Positions 17,901-25,370 of a stretch of 61,515 bases of DNA are shown here, piece after piece. The stretch comes from Syntrophomonas zehnderi OL-4 (GTDB lineage: Bacteria > Bacillota > Syntrophomonadia > Syntrophomonadales > Syntrophomonadaceae). The DNA lies in the NCBI RefSeq assembly GCF_000983115.1, contig NZ_CGIH01000028.1, positions 1 to 61,515 on the forward strand, read 5' to 3'. Below the pieces are notes generated by a model. That model did not search any database. It was not told the DNA's origin and saw only the letters and a list, made by a program, of their open reading frames with translations. A program made the translations under genes and the position numbers. Position 1 is the stretch's first letter; each line of letters opens with the position of its first letter.

Positions 17901-18095
17901 AGCCTGCTTGTTTAAGTATTCAACTTTTAATTTAAGTTGGTCGGCGGCGCTACCCATATCACCCATCTTGGCGGCCGCTGCCTGAAATTCAGCCCTAGCC
18001 AGCTTAAGCGACTGATCCAATTCTTTCATGCCCTGATTAAAGCCGGTGTTGTCCAGGCCGACTTTGACCAGCAGTTCACCGATGGTTTCTGCCAA
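14952..18095 (-). CDS. tail tape measure protein
   Basis: A 1047-residue protein that sets tail length and is ejected with the DNA. It opens with the standard LLVKVGLDNTGFNQGMKELD signature, then a coiled coil to about residue 160. Next comes a conserved TP901-type core (LSSFKNISIDIADTALKSVFTGETESLKELGIVM) near 245-290 and hydrophobic segments around 381-475 (ILVVAGVAAAIGPVVLIIG). A long helical region fills the C-terminus. By the usual scale of about 0.15 nm per residue the tail would be near 155 nm. The TTG start at 18095 follows GGGAGGTGAGGACAA. Lack of sheath genes nearby fits a siphovirus. Confidence 0.95.
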   Translation of the reverse strand: MAETIGELLVKVGLDNTGFNQGMKELDQSLKLARAEFQAAAAKMGDMGSAADQLKLKVEYLNKQAEVQRQKVAALKDAYDKAAGSTEQDTVAVEKLQIKMLQAEKVLANMEHSLKNTAKELELQASAWTKLSKKAEEASQKLKAAGSSITSAGQGMSLAVTAPLAAAGTAAVKLASDTNEALNKVEVAFQDNAEGVKNWSDTTLERYGIARGTALDMAATYGDMATSLGLNTAQAEEMSKTLVGLAGDLSSFKNISIDIADTALKSVFTGETESLKELGIVMTQANLQEYAYSQGIKKKIQDMNQAEQTQLRYNYVLAMTKNAQGDFERTGAGTANQMRVFSESIKELGATMGQHILPVITPLIQRLNELVQRFGALSPSAQKTILVVAGVAAAIGPVVLIIGQLVTAAGAISGVVSTAAAAIASAGGVTAALGAAFSALTGPIGIAAAVIAGLVLAVKELWQNNEGFRNTVKEIWADIGSIIAKAGTAIKAFWDNWGKDIIAVLSNIWNIIKAVFQTAAEVIVNAFGFFLDVLQGDWQGAWEHIKNIFISLWNGIKTVVVNAFEGLRTLHNTLLEIGAHIMQGLIDGIKGRIERVREIAGEVAETVKNRIKEALSIRSPSQVMREYGLNISEGLSTGMQEGMSFIEGSVSDIIATLVDMRNNLEKIAAETNAKLLEAEKEYADQCREVKTKLAQDEIALQQELSDKLAAITAAGLEKEAQAIEAFEQSYAAKVESIKNQIGLFDEVKPQKVSGKSLLGNLEDQVQEFDSWQANLKSLAAKGVDAGLIDELRQMGVKAAPQVAALNTLTTDELNKYVGLWKTKNAQARAEANIEMRQARVELSQRLSEIRMETQNQLAQQTLEMQNRLMEMKAKADEELAKYKKAWEEKNGEIKKNAAETIATIEKKYEEIVQKSAGYGIQAMSELIRGIRSRMSALQSVMDEVRSIMGSGMDPNQRNSPSLVDKIKIGVADITAAYSNLKNNLSGLDLKSALAGVAPLALGAAAANTTSNSSTTINQISITVNGGTGDAGEQIYRTLLAKGVRFSG

Positions 18096-18110
18096 TTGTC
18101 CTCACCTCCC

Positions 18111-18613
18111 TCACCAAATGTCATCAATGTACCCGCTAGGATTGTTTTCGGCTTCGTTAACTACAGAGCCAACAATGAGCAGATCCCAGAACATATCGAG
18201 CGCCATGGCGTCAATCTGCTCCGGGAGCCAGTGGTAGCTTTGGGCCAGGCTCAAATAGAAATACACCACCATTTGATAAGCCGACAGATGGCTTAGATCC
18301 GGTCCGTCGGCGTGATTTACTTTGGGAGTTCTGTCATCTTTCGGCTGACTGCCTCGGCCACCCAGCTAGCAATCTGGTAAAAGAGGGGGACAAACTCATC
18401 TAGGTCCAGTTCCTCCTCAATAGCCTCAGCGGTTATTTCCGGGTGGTTAAAGGCAGCAGCGATCAGGCGTTCCATCTCGCTTAGAGCTTCCTCATCGCCT
18501 TGCTCTTTATCGCCGAATTTATCCTTGAATTTGGTCACTTCGCGCCAGAGCTTGACCTTGGGCGGCGGCGCGGTGTATGTCTTTCCTTTAAGGGTAATCT
18601 TGGGGTTCTCCAT
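18111..18613 (-). CDS. tail assembly chaperone, -1 frameshift product (gpGT-like)
   Basis: If ribosomes slip back one base at 18320-18326, the 98-residue chaperone is extended by 69 residues in the -1 frame (beginning VNHADGPDL and ending YIDDIW, TGA at 18111-18113), giving 167 residues. The extension frame has no ribosome site of its own and is otherwise open over its whole length. In HK97- and lambda-like phages the G and GT chaperones are made this way and bind the tape measure protein. The coordinates include the shift; the two parts are in different frames. Confidence 0.8.
18317..18613 (-). CDS. tail assembly chaperone (gpG-like)
   Basis: A 98-residue acidic helical protein (VTKFKDKFGDKEQGDEEALSEMERLIAAAF, LDEFVPLFYQIASWVAEAV in pieces) between the major tail protein and tape measure genes, the standard place for the phage tail assembly chaperone. 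Its last sense codons are CCA AAG before TAA, which form a slippery heptamer (see 18320-18326). It binds the tape measure protein and is not part of the finished virion in better-known phages. Confidence 0.82.
   Translation of the reverse strand: MENPKITLKGKTYTAPPPKVKLWREVTKFKDKFGDKEQGDEEALSEMERLIAAAFNHPEITAEAIEEELDLDEFVPLFYQIASWVAEAVSRKMTELPK
18320..18326 (-). other. programmed -1 frameshift heptamer C CCA AAG
   Basis: On the minus strand the heptamer C CCA AAG, read in the zero frame as CCA-AAG, fits the X XXY YYZ rule and stands immediately before the zero-frame TAA (18319-18317). After re-pairing as CCC-AAA the next codon is GTA and 69 codons follow before a stop. A stop codon directly after the slip site raises the pause there. 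This is direct sequence evidence; frameshift efficiency is unknown. Confidence 0.8.
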
Positions 18614-18661
18614 CGATATCCCTCCCTGTGTGATAGCGGTACAAAAACCGCCCTGATTGGC

Positions 18662-19546
18662 TTAAACGGCGGTGGTGAAGCTGCCGATTGAGGCCGTGGC
18701 CAGGTTTTGGCCATAAATATCCCTGACACCCTGCGTGCATACCATGATGTAATCCGCGCCAGGGGCTAAATTGCTGGCCGGATTAAAAGTCACCACCTTG
18801 TGTTCTGAATTGATACTAAGGACTCCGGCAATTAAGGACCCATCATCAGCCTTTAGTAAGATAAAATTAGCGGCGGTTACATCGGTAGCCTGGATGGCGT
18901 TGGCAAAGGTCCAGGTCAGGTTAGCGTCTGCTGCCACTCCGCTGGAACCATCCACCGGACTTATTGTCACCGTCAAAGGGGCGGGGGCCGCTCCGTCCAC
19001 CGCCGTGAACCAATTTGTGCCGGTTGAAGCTGTCCAATCGGGATGATCCTCATCGCCGATCTTCTGCCAGGCGTTGTCAAAGGTGCGTTTGATAAATGTC
19101 CCCTTGATTTTGGGGGTCTGAAATTTGGGCTTATCCTCCGCAGTCTGGTACTCTTGCTCCTGCAGGGCGAATTTCCCTTTATACAGCCATACATAGCGGT
19201 AGCTGCCGTTGCTCTTTTTGGACTTGAACCCCAAAGCCACATAAGGCGCGGTGTCGGTTGACTTCTTGACCAGCACCCCGCCAGTGACGCTGTGCCCCAA
19301 AAGGGCCGCCTGGGTGTTGAGGTCAATGTCTTTAGCCTCAAACTCCACATCGATTTCCCCCAGCGAGGTGACGGTTTCATCAGGCCCGTCGTCGCAGTAC
19401 AGGGTTTCTGTATTGCTCTTGGGACTTATTTTGGCGTTGATAGCCCCGGCTATGGCCACCGGGCTGTTATATGTCGCTGCTAAAGGCGTATCGCTAGTAA
19501 GAACCGCGTAATACAGGCTGTTTAAGCCTACTTGTACTCCTGCCAT
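18662..19546 (-). CDS. major tail protein with C-terminal Ig-like domain
   Basis: This 294-residue protein forms the tail tube. Residues 1-190 match the phi13-type tube protein pattern (VGLNSLYYAVLTSD; LGEIDVEFEAKDIDL; PKIKGTFIKRTFD). Residues 198-294 form an SbsA-type bacterial Ig-like domain (ISPVDGSSGVAADANLTWTF, VVTFNPASNLAPGADY) that usually decorates the outside of the tube and binds cell-surface sugars weakly. GAAGGAGG before the ATG is a strong ribosome site, as suits an abundant protein. Confidence 0.9.
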   Translation of the reverse strand: MAGVQVGLNSLYYAVLTSDTPLAATYNSPVAIAGAINAKISPKSNTETLYCDDGPDETVTSLGEIDVEFEAKDIDLNTQAALLGHSVTGGVLVKKSTDTAPYVALGFKSKKSNGSYRYVWLYKGKFALQEQEYQTAEDKPKFQTPKIKGTFIKRTFDNAWQKIGDEDHPDWTASTGTNWFTAVDGAAPAPLTVTISPVDGSSGVAADANLTWTFANAIQATDVTAANFILLKADDGSLIAGVLSINSEHKVVTFNPASNLAPGADYIMVCTQGVRDIYGQNLATASIGSFTTAV

Positions 19547-19549
19547 TTT

Positions 19550-19918
19550 CTAACCTCCTTCAACTTCCCGCTCAGTCACATACCTGAGCGCTTTGTGAAA
19601 TATTTTGGTATCGTCTTCATAAAGATCGGCGCTGCTAGTTCTTTTAAAGCCTAAAGATTTCATGGTTTTGTCCACCTCGGCGGCAATAGGGGAGGTGCTG
19701 GCTGCTTTTACCCACACATCCACTTGCACGTGCACCTCAGCCATAAAGGCAGTGCCGTCTGCCCAGGCGGAATCGAAATTGGTTAACTCAAACAAAGTAA
19801 TGTATTTATCTAAACCCTCCGGCGCTTTCAGCTGGTAGATATGAGGCCCGCCCAATAAAGACAGTAAATCTGTGTTTTCCTCCAAAGCCGCCAGGACTTC
19901 CGGTTTGACATTGATCAT
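19550..19918 (-). CDS. tail completion/terminator protein (DUF3168-like)
   Basis: A 122-residue protein in the slot between the gp10-like protein and the major tail protein, where the tail terminator protein is expected. The pattern YITLFELTNFDSAWADGTAFMAEVHVQVDVWVK and a C-terminal FHKALRYVTEREVE is typical of the gp11/DUF3168-like group. ATG overlaps the previous stop by four bases. The family name is from memory of the pattern and the order. Confidence 0.75.
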   Translation of the reverse strand: MINVKPEVLAALEENTDLLSLLGGPHIYQLKAPEGLDKYITLFELTNFDSAWADGTAFMAEVHVQVDVWVKAASTSPIAAEVDKTMKSLGFKRTSSADLYEDDTKIFHKALRYVTEREVEGG

Positions 19919-20298
19919 AGGTCAAGCCCCGCTTTCAGGGTCTGCCTGATGGTTTCCAGCACCTGTTTTTTGCTTTCGGCTTGAGCCGGACCCATAAAAG
20001 GGCGGGCGGTCATCTTGGAGGTGCCGTACTCCAGAAATTTGCCATAAAAAAAGGGAGCCGTTGGCCCCACCTCAACGTATTTGCCGTTTTCATCCTGCTT
20101 TGGTTCGGAAATCACGATATTGTCGGCCAGATGCTCCTTGGCCTCTAAACTGCGCGGCGCTTTTTGGCCGGCGTTTTCCTGGACGATCTTGGCCCCGGCA
20201 TAGAGGGCTTGGTTCTCTACCGGAGCGGCTCTTTGCCCCAGTTCCTTTAGCCTATCTAAAATCTCATCCATACCTTCCAGGGTCAGATTACCCGCCAC
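19915..20298 (-). CDS. HK97 gp10-like head-tail joining protein
   Basis: A 127-residue basic protein with the gp10 pattern: GMDEILDRLKELGQR at the start, AKIVQENAGQKAP in the middle, then VGPTAPFFYGKFLEYGTSKMTARPFMGPA (quoted in parts), a signature of this family. It helps join the head connector to the tail. It begins with GTG after AGGAGGTGATCC, 11 bases inside the previous gene, and overlaps the next gene by four bases. Confidence 0.88.
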   Translation of the reverse strand: MAGNLTLEGMDEILDRLKELGQRAAPVENQALYAGAKIVQENAGQKAPRSLEAKEHLADNIVISEPKQDENGKYVEVGPTAPFFYGKFLEYGTSKMTARPFMGPAQAESKKQVLETIRQTLKAGLDL

Positions 20299-20626
20299 TG
20301 GGGATCACCTCCTTGCACATCAGTTCTATTACGTAGTGCCGCTCATCCTTATCGATTACCGACAGAATTTGAAATACCCGGGAGCCATATAGTACCCGCA
20401 TGGAAGTAGTTAGCCCGGTGCGGTAGCGGATTTTAATACGGGTGGTGACCTCCGACTGCAAGGCCCCCGCCTGGAAGTATTCTTTACCCGATATGTCCGA
20501 TACTGCTGCCCACACTATGGCTACTGTAGTCCAGTTTTCCAGGGGGATGCCTTCTGATTTGGTGATAGTCCTGGCCTGCAAGGTAATACGCTGTCGCATC
20601 TGACCTATTAAATCGCGCTTCTTCAT
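20288..20626 (-). CDS. phage head closure protein (gp9/gp16-like)
   Basis: A 112-residue head-tail adaptor with the standard start MRQRITLQARTITKSEG and the conserved VWAAVSDISGKEYFQAGAL...TRIKIRYRTGL. It plugs the connector after DNA packaging. ATG 20626 lies two bases after the previous stop and has AAGGGTGG upstream, so it is preferred to a GTG nine bases earlier. Confidence 0.88.
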   Translation of the reverse strand: MKKRDLIGQMRQRITLQARTITKSEGIPLENWTTVAIVWAAVSDISGKEYFQAGALQSEVTTRIKIRYRTGLTTSMRVLYGSRVFQILSVIDKDERHYVIELMCKEVIPSGG

Positions 20627-20628
20627 AA

Positions 20629-20913
20629 TTACCACCCTTCTCGGCGGTAGGCGAATAAGAGCCTGGTCATAAACTCAATTAATGCTTTCATGTCGACTGC
20701 TTCCCGTAGTTCATAAAGATTGCCGATAGCATAGAGTAGGGCTTGTTTAACTGTTTCCGGCACCTCGGTAAATTCGGTCAGGGGAAAGCGCAGAATGTCC
20801 TGGCATAGCTCCTCGGCGGCACCTATGAGATCGGTGATGAGCGTATTGTCTTCATCACCGTCTACTTTTAGATACAGTTTTACTTCCTCCAAAGAAAGCA
20901 CCAATACGCCCAC
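20629..20913 (-). CDS. phage head-tail connector (gp6-like)
   Basis: This 94-residue all-helical protein has the typical start LSLEEVKLYLKVDGDEDNTLI, followed by IGAAEELCQDIL and the helix VKQALLYAIGNLYELRE. It forms a ring below the portal. Length and order match the HK97/SPP1-type connector proteins. Confidence 0.88.
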   Translation of the reverse strand: MGVLVLSLEEVKLYLKVDGDEDNTLITDLIGAAEELCQDILRFPLTEFTEVPETVKQALLYAIGNLYELREAVDMKALIEFMTRLLFAYRREGW

Positions 20914-20922
20914 CGCCTTTCA

Positions 20923-21252
20923 TTACTCGGCTGCCATAAGTCCCGCGGCTTTAAGCTTAGCGAGGAGGGCATTAAAGTCGGTTACCAATTCGGCCACTTC
21001 GGTTGCAATACTGTCGGCCTGATTGGCAGCGGTCTTGGCAGCTATAGCATCATTTAAAACCTTGCCCTGTTTAGCCGACAGGGCGCTGGTAGCTGAGGTT
21101 GAGTCAAGGGCATCAACCACCGGGACGGATAAGATCCCTTCAATTGTTGCACCTTCCGCAATTGTCAGCTTGCCGCTGGCCGCAATCTCAAGCGATCCGC
21201 TAATGACGGTTTTCTCGCCGCCTTGCTCAGTGTAGTTTTTTACATTGCTCAT
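20923..21252 (-). CDS. phage head fibre protein
   Basis: A 109-residue protein with a glycine- and serine-rich beta start (EKTVISGSLEIAASGKLTIAEGATIEG) and the conserved stretch SATSALSAKQGKVLND, then a helical C-terminus (ALLAKLKAAGLMA). This is the head-fibre pattern of Gram-positive phages, which decorates the capsid. It lies directly after the capsid gene. Confidence 0.8.
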   Translation of the reverse strand: MSNVKNYTEQGGEKTVISGSLEIAASGKLTIAEGATIEGILSVPVVDALDSTSATSALSAKQGKVLNDAIAAKTAANQADSIATEVAELVTDFNALLAKLKAAGLMAAE

Positions 21253-21261
21253 AACTCACAC

Positions 21262-22461
21262 CTACGCTTTCATCTTAAGTACCTTGATGGCTTCAGAGAG
21301 AATCAGCTTGCCGTCCACCCGCTGGGTTGCCTTAAATCCTACCTGACCGGTTGCCGCATAAAGCTCGTTCAGCCTTTGGAAGGAACGGCCTTGCCGATCA
21401 GCAATCCAGTAGTAGCCGAAATCACCGAAAGCGATAGTTTTAGCCCCTGCTGCAATTGCTGGTACATAGGCTGAAGTCTTGACCGGACGATTTAAAATCG
21501 TATCCGGTTGTCCGGCAGAAATGGAGGGCTGCCACAGGTACTGGCCGTTGCCGTCCTTTAATTTTCTGATGGCTTTGACAGTGGAATCGTTCATTACAAA
21601 TACGGCGTTTTTGCGGTAAGGGGACTTAAGGCTGTAGAACAGATCCATGATCTCATCCACCGTAATAGCTGTTGCCGAGGCAGCAGTTACACCCAGTTCC
21701 GCTCCGCCGGTAGCATTGAAAATCCCGGTTGGCTTGCCGGTTCCGTTACCGATGAAGAAGGATTCCTCTTCCTTGGCACCGATTCTGCGGGCAAATTCCC
21801 GGGCGATATATGACTCCAGATTAAAGATGCTGTCATTTAACAATTCCTCGGATACCTTGATCATGGTCGCTAGCTTGTAGGCCCCTATGGAAACCTGCCC
21901 GAAGGCATCGTCTGATTCCGGGATAGCGCCTTCTTCATCTACCCAGGAAGCGGTTCCTTTGGATGCTACGACCGGTATTTTGCGGTCGCCGCTGGCGGTT
22001 TGGATGATCTTGGCCATGGTGCGGAAGATGTTTTCTTCTTGCAGGGCTTCGACCAGGGTACGCTCGAACTCGTCCGGCACCAGGTAGCCTCCCTCGGAAT
22101 CCGTTCCCACCTGCAGCGCGTTCAGGACTTCGTATCCCGCTGTCTTGCTGCGCATGGCGTTCCAGAAGGCTCGTTTGTACTCGTCACTGGCCCGGCCGGT
22201 TTTATTCTCAGGGTTGGGCTGGCCGGGCTTGCCAGTAATAGGTGTATTGACGGGCTTATTAAGCTCCGCGTCCAATGCCTGCTGACGCTCCAGCCGATCG
22301 ATTTCTTTGCCGAGATTGACCACATCGGCTTCCATCTTTTCATAGGTGGCAACGTCCTCGGCGGAAAGGAGCCCGTCAGCGCCGCGCTTGCTGTCCAGAA
22401 AGGCTTTAGCGGCATCCCAGGCTTTGGCTCTTTTCTCACGCAGTTCTAAGATTTTGCTCAT
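21262..22461 (-). CDS. major capsid protein, HK97 family
   Basis: A 399-residue HK97-fold capsid protein. Residues 1-100 form a charged helical delta domain (LELREKRAKAWDAAKAFLD, MEADVVNLGKEIDRLERQQ) that acts as a built-in scaffold and is removed by the neighbouring protease. The mature shell part follows with GGYLVPDEFERTLVEALQEEN and the E-loop and P-domain patterns (SYIAREFARRIGAKEEESFFIGNG). The ATG at 22461 follows GGGAGG. It is separated by 16 bases from the protease gene. Confidence 0.95.
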   Translation of the reverse strand: MSKILELREKRAKAWDAAKAFLDSKRGADGLLSAEDVATYEKMEADVVNLGKEIDRLERQQALDAELNKPVNTPITGKPGQPNPENKTGRASDEYKRAFWNAMRSKTAGYEVLNALQVGTDSEGGYLVPDEFERTLVEALQEENIFRTMAKIIQTASGDRKIPVVASKGTASWVDEEGAIPESDDAFGQVSIGAYKLATMIKVSEELLNDSIFNLESYIAREFARRIGAKEEESFFIGNGTGKPTGIFNATGGAELGVTAASATAITVDEIMDLFYSLKSPYRKNAVFVMNDSTVKAIRKLKDGNGQYLWQPSISAGQPDTILNRPVKTSAYVPAIAAGAKTIAFGDFGYYWIADRQGRSFQRLNELYAATGQVGFKATQRVDGKLILSEAIKVLKMKA

Positions 22462-22477
22462 GGTTATTCCTCCCATT

Positions 22478-23185
22478 CTAATGTTTTAATAGGCTGAGCC
22501 GCTTTTCCAGGTAGCTAAGCGGGGTGCCAGTCGGCGGTTTAGGGTTATTAACCTGGGGCAGCGGAAACTTTCTTACCAGCGCGTTGGTAACCGTCATTTT
22601 GTCAAAAAGATAAGCCGCACTGGGCGGCTCGGTTAGGTGATCTTCGGTTGTGTATAGGACTTTGTCGGCAAAGCCCAGCTCCACTGCTTTCCAGGCGTTA
22701 AACCAGCTTTCGGCATCCATCATGTGCGATATTTTGGCTCTTGATAAACCGGTTTTCTGCTCGTAGGCATTAATGATGCTTTCTTTAACCTCGGACAGCA
22801 TGGAAATACCGCTTTTAAGGTCAGATATTTCCCCAAATATGACGGTGGCGGGGTTATGGATCATCATCATGGCTACCGGAGACATGTGAACCTCGTCCGC
22901 CGCCATGGCGATTACCGAAGCCGCGCTGGCAGCAAGTCCTTCGATTTTGACAGTGATGTGTCCGGGATATTCTTTTAACATGGTGTAGATTTGACTGGCG
23001 GCAAATACATCTCCGCCTGGAGAGTTGAGCATCACCACCACATCACCATCCTCAGCGTAGAGCTCGTTTTTAAACTGCTTGGGGGTAATATCGTCGTCGA
23101 ACCAGCTGTCCTCAGCGATATACCCATCTAAAAAGAGGGTTCGCTCCTGTTCGTTTTTAAGCCAGTTCCAAAACTTTCTGCTCAT
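22478..23185 (-). CDS. head maturation protease, ClpP-like
   Basis: A 235-residue serine protease of the ClpP/S14 type. It has the strand VVVMLNSPGGDVFAAS near 48-63, the nucleophile in LAASAASVIAMAA near 85-97 and the catalytic histidine in MMMIHNPA near 110. It trims the capsid protein's N-terminal delta domain during head maturation. Its ATG overlaps the portal stop by four bases, so portal, protease and capsid are produced together. Confidence 0.93.
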   Translation of the reverse strand: MSRKFWNWLKNEQERTLFLDGYIAEDSWFDDDITPKQFKNELYAEDGDVVVMLNSPGGDVFAASQIYTMLKEYPGHITVKIEGLAASAASVIAMAADEVHMSPVAMMMIHNPATVIFGEISDLKSGISMLSEVKESIINAYEQKTGLSRAKISHMMDAESWFNAWKAVELGFADKVLYTTEDHLTEPPSAAYLFDKMTVTNALVRKFPLPQVNNPKPPTGTPLSYLEKRLSLLKH

Positions 23186-24405
23186 TGGCTGACCTCCTTT
23201 CTGTTGGTATTGGCATACGCGCCCACATCTTCAAGCTTCAGCATGTTGCCGTTCATGGCATAAATATCGCCATGCTCGATGGTGTTCATGTTTTCTAAGG
23301 TTCTTACATCGTTGGGGCTTAAGAAGCCGTTTTGAATACCTATGGCGTAGCCTTGCATCCTCGATGCATAGTCGCCCCGCAATAGTCCGTCCACCACAAA
23401 ACCCACAAAATACCGGCCTTTTTCGGATGGGCTAAGCAGAGCTTTATTCATTCCTTGCTCGAGCCTTACCAGCCAGGGCCGGATGGTATGGACTACAAAA
23501 CTGATAGATTGATGCTCGATGTTGCTGAAAGTGGCTTTGTCCAAGTTGGCCACCAGATGGGGCGGTACCCGAAAGATACGGCAAATCTCCTCGGTCTGAA
23601 ACTTTCTGGTTTCAAGAAACTGCGCCTGTTCCGGCGGTATACCGATGGATTGGAACTTCATACCTTCTTCCAGCACCGCTATCCGGTGGGCGTTGCCGCT
23701 GCCCTGGTAGACCGCGTTCCAGCTTTCCCGGATTCGGGCCGGGTCTTTGACTACTCCAGGATGCTCTAAAACTCCGCCCGGACTGGCTCCATTGGCAAAG
23801 AATTTGCCCCCATATTCTTCGGTGGCGATTGCCATGCCGATGGCGTCCTTGGCCATGGCGATGGGGGAGTAGCCCACCAATCCGTCAAAACCAAGCCCGG
23901 GAATATGCAGGATATCTTCCGGCCTTAAGATTACATATCCGGTGTCCTTGCGGTATTCGTAATATAGCTGCCCCTCGGTTGTCCGATCCACCATCATCCG
24001 GTCGGGCAAAAGGGGATAGAGGGCCAGTACCTTGCCCCGCCCGTCTCGGATAATTTGAGCATAGGCGTTGCCCCATAATAAAAGATGACTCATCAGTGTC
24101 TCTCGAAACACAAATGAAGTCATCTCCGGATTAGGCTCATCATGGAGCAGATAATATAGCTGGTGGTCTGTGGCTTTCTCCTTGCCATTGTCCGTGGATC
24201 GGTAAACATTGAGCGGCAAGCTGGCTATGGTTTCCGCCAGGATGCGAACGCAGGCATATACCGCGGTGGTCTGCATGGCCGTTCTTTCATTGACGGTTTT
24301 GCCGCTGGCGGTTCCGCCGAAGAAAAAGCTGTATGTGCTGCCATACAGACGATTTTTAGGACTGGCTCGGGGCTTTAATAATCTTGATAATACGGGTATT
24401 TTCAT
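23182..24405 (-). CDS. phage portal protein, HK97 family
   Basis: A 407-residue portal forming the twelve-subunit DNA channel at one capsid corner. Conserved patterns include AVYACVRILAETIASLPLNVY near 48-68, LLWGNAYAQIIRDGRGK near 105-121 and FQTEEICRIFRVPPHLV near 268-284. The C-terminal part is helical. It is the first gene of the head block. The large terminase gene, normally next to it, is separated by a four-gene AT-rich insertion. Confidence 0.95.
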   Translation of the reverse strand: MKIPVLSRLLKPRASPKNRLYGSTYSFFFGGTASGKTVNERTAMQTTAVYACVRILAETIASLPLNVYRSTDNGKEKATDHQLYYLLHDEPNPEMTSFVFRETLMSHLLLWGNAYAQIIRDGRGKVLALYPLLPDRMMVDRTTEGQLYYEYRKDTGYVILRPEDILHIPGLGFDGLVGYSPIAMAKDAIGMAIATEEYGGKFFANGASPGGVLEHPGVVKDPARIRESWNAVYQGSGNAHRIAVLEEGMKFQSIGIPPEQAQFLETRKFQTEEICRIFRVPPHLVANLDKATFSNIEHQSISFVVHTIRPWLVRLEQGMNKALLSPSEKGRYFVGFVVDGLLRGDYASRMQGYAIGIQNGFLSPNDVRTLENMNTIEHGDIYAMNGNMLKLEDVGAYANTNRKEVSQ

Positions 24406-24432
24406 TAAACGCTCCTCCTAAAAATGGGCATG

Positions 24433-24456
24433 AAAAAAGCACCTCTTTCGAGATGC
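24433..24456 (-). terminator. Rho-independent terminator at end of AT-rich islet
   Basis: GCATCTC, a GAAA tetraloop and GAGGTGC followed by six T's on the minus strand, with one G-T pair. It lies between the 171-aa gene and the portal gene, so it would stop islet transcripts before the portal gene. Confidence 0.85.
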
Positions 24457-24472
24457 CTTGATACTTTATTGT

Positions 24473-24988
24473 TTATAATTTATTTTCATTTCGTGAGTCC
24501 ATTAAAATCTTTATCATAATATCTTGTGTATCTTTAGTAAGTTCTATGGTCTCTAAAGTCATGTACCCCTTATCGAATAGCCGTTTTCTATAACCAAGGG
24601 CATTAATAAATTTACTTCCCTCCGGAACTATGAAGAAACATTTTATTGATTCGATATTCACCTCCAAGAAATGTCTATTAGTCCTCTTGATAATATTTTC
24701 CGCATCGTCATGAAAAAGATAAAATTTTGAAAAGGCTTCAAATACCTTCTTAACTGCACCCACATGAAAATCTCTTCCACGCTGACCCAAAAACCCCGAG
24801 GTAGTAATTTCGCCAATGTACAGAGCTTTTTGACAAGGCTGGTAACCTATTAGATCAGGCTCCATATCATTAAATATACTATGTATCTGCTTAGTTGAAA
24901 GATGTAGCAGTTCAATCTGATGTTTTTGGCAAAAAGTACTTATCATTTCTTTTTCGACTAATGATTTCAATAAATTTGTATTGGCCAT
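24473..24988 (-). CDS. unknown islet protein, 171 aa
   Basis: I do not recognise this protein. It has a central segment YQPCQKALYIGEITTSGFLGQRGRDFHVGAVKKVFEAFSKFYL (in pieces: EITTSG, GAVKKVFEAFSKF) that looks like a nuclease-type alpha/beta core, with an acidic residue followed by an E-x-T strand. A lysine-rich C-terminus follows (MIKILMDSRNENKL). A PD-(D/E)xK-like fold is possible (D44 in EPDLIGY, E59) but unproven. The gene is much richer in A and T than the head genes around it and is the last of the islet. Confidence 0.55.
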   Translation of the reverse strand: MANTNLLKSLVEKEMISTFCQKHQIELLHLSTKQIHSIFNDMEPDLIGYQPCQKALYIGEITTSGFLGQRGRDFHVGAVKKVFEAFSKFYLFHDDAENIIKRTNRHFLEVNIESIKCFFIVPEGSKFINALGYRKRLFDKGYMTLETIELTKDTQDIMIKILMDSRNENKL

Positions 24989-25001
24989 ACATTCCCCACC
25001 C

Positions 25002-25370
25002 TTACGGAATATTCTTTAGCCTAAAGTAGGTCATTCCTTTAATAGGGATTCCGTCCTTCTCATATCTGCCAAAACCCCAGACTGCATCTTTCCTCTCCAT
25101 TAAGTGATTAAATAGAACCAATCCAAAGAATAAGCCAGATGCTTCTTTGTTGTTTCCACAAGCGTGATAGAGCGGTTCATATACAGTCCCTGTCCAGTCA
25201 TTTCCCGGCATCCAGCTTGATGTGTTAATATCGGCTGCATCAATCTTCTCATCCAAAGTATCAATGATTTTCTGATAATCTGGCGCAGAAATGTTCTTCA
25301 TCCAACGATCAAAGTCCCGTTTGTGTGGCAGTTTTTTAACATATTTTCCTGTCTCAACTGAATACAACAT
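25002..25370 (-). CDS. unknown 122-aa protein of two-gene module
   Basis: A 122-residue protein whose ATG shares its A with the stop of the RHH gene upstream (TAATG), so both are co-translated. It has an N-terminal beta hairpin (MLYSVETGKYVKKLP), a helical middle (YQKIIDTLDEKIDAAD) and a tryptophan- and glycine-rich part (SWMPGNDWTG, AVWGFGRYEKDG). No family is recognised. Pairing with a small ribbon-helix-helix protein under an own promoter is the arrangement of antitoxin-first toxin-antitoxin modules, which makes it a candidate toxin or effector. That is an inference. Confidence 0.55.
   Translation of the reverse strand: MLYSVETGKYVKKLPHKRDFDRWMKNISAPDYQKIIDTLDEKIDAADINTSSWMPGNDWTGTVYEPLYHACGNNKEASGLFFGLVLFNHLMERKDAVWGFGRYEKDGIPIKGMTYFRLKNIP

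Noticed and set aside
18170-18290. Independent small gene beginning ATGGTGGTG upstream of the tape measure gene
   Set aside because: No ribosome site precedes that ATG, and the frame is continuous with the -1 shift from the chaperone, so the frameshift extension explains it better.
9275-24405. Contractile (myovirus) tail
   Set aside because: No sheath, baseplate wedge or spike gene is present; one tube protein with an Ig-like domain followed by chaperone and tape measure genes indicates a siphovirus.
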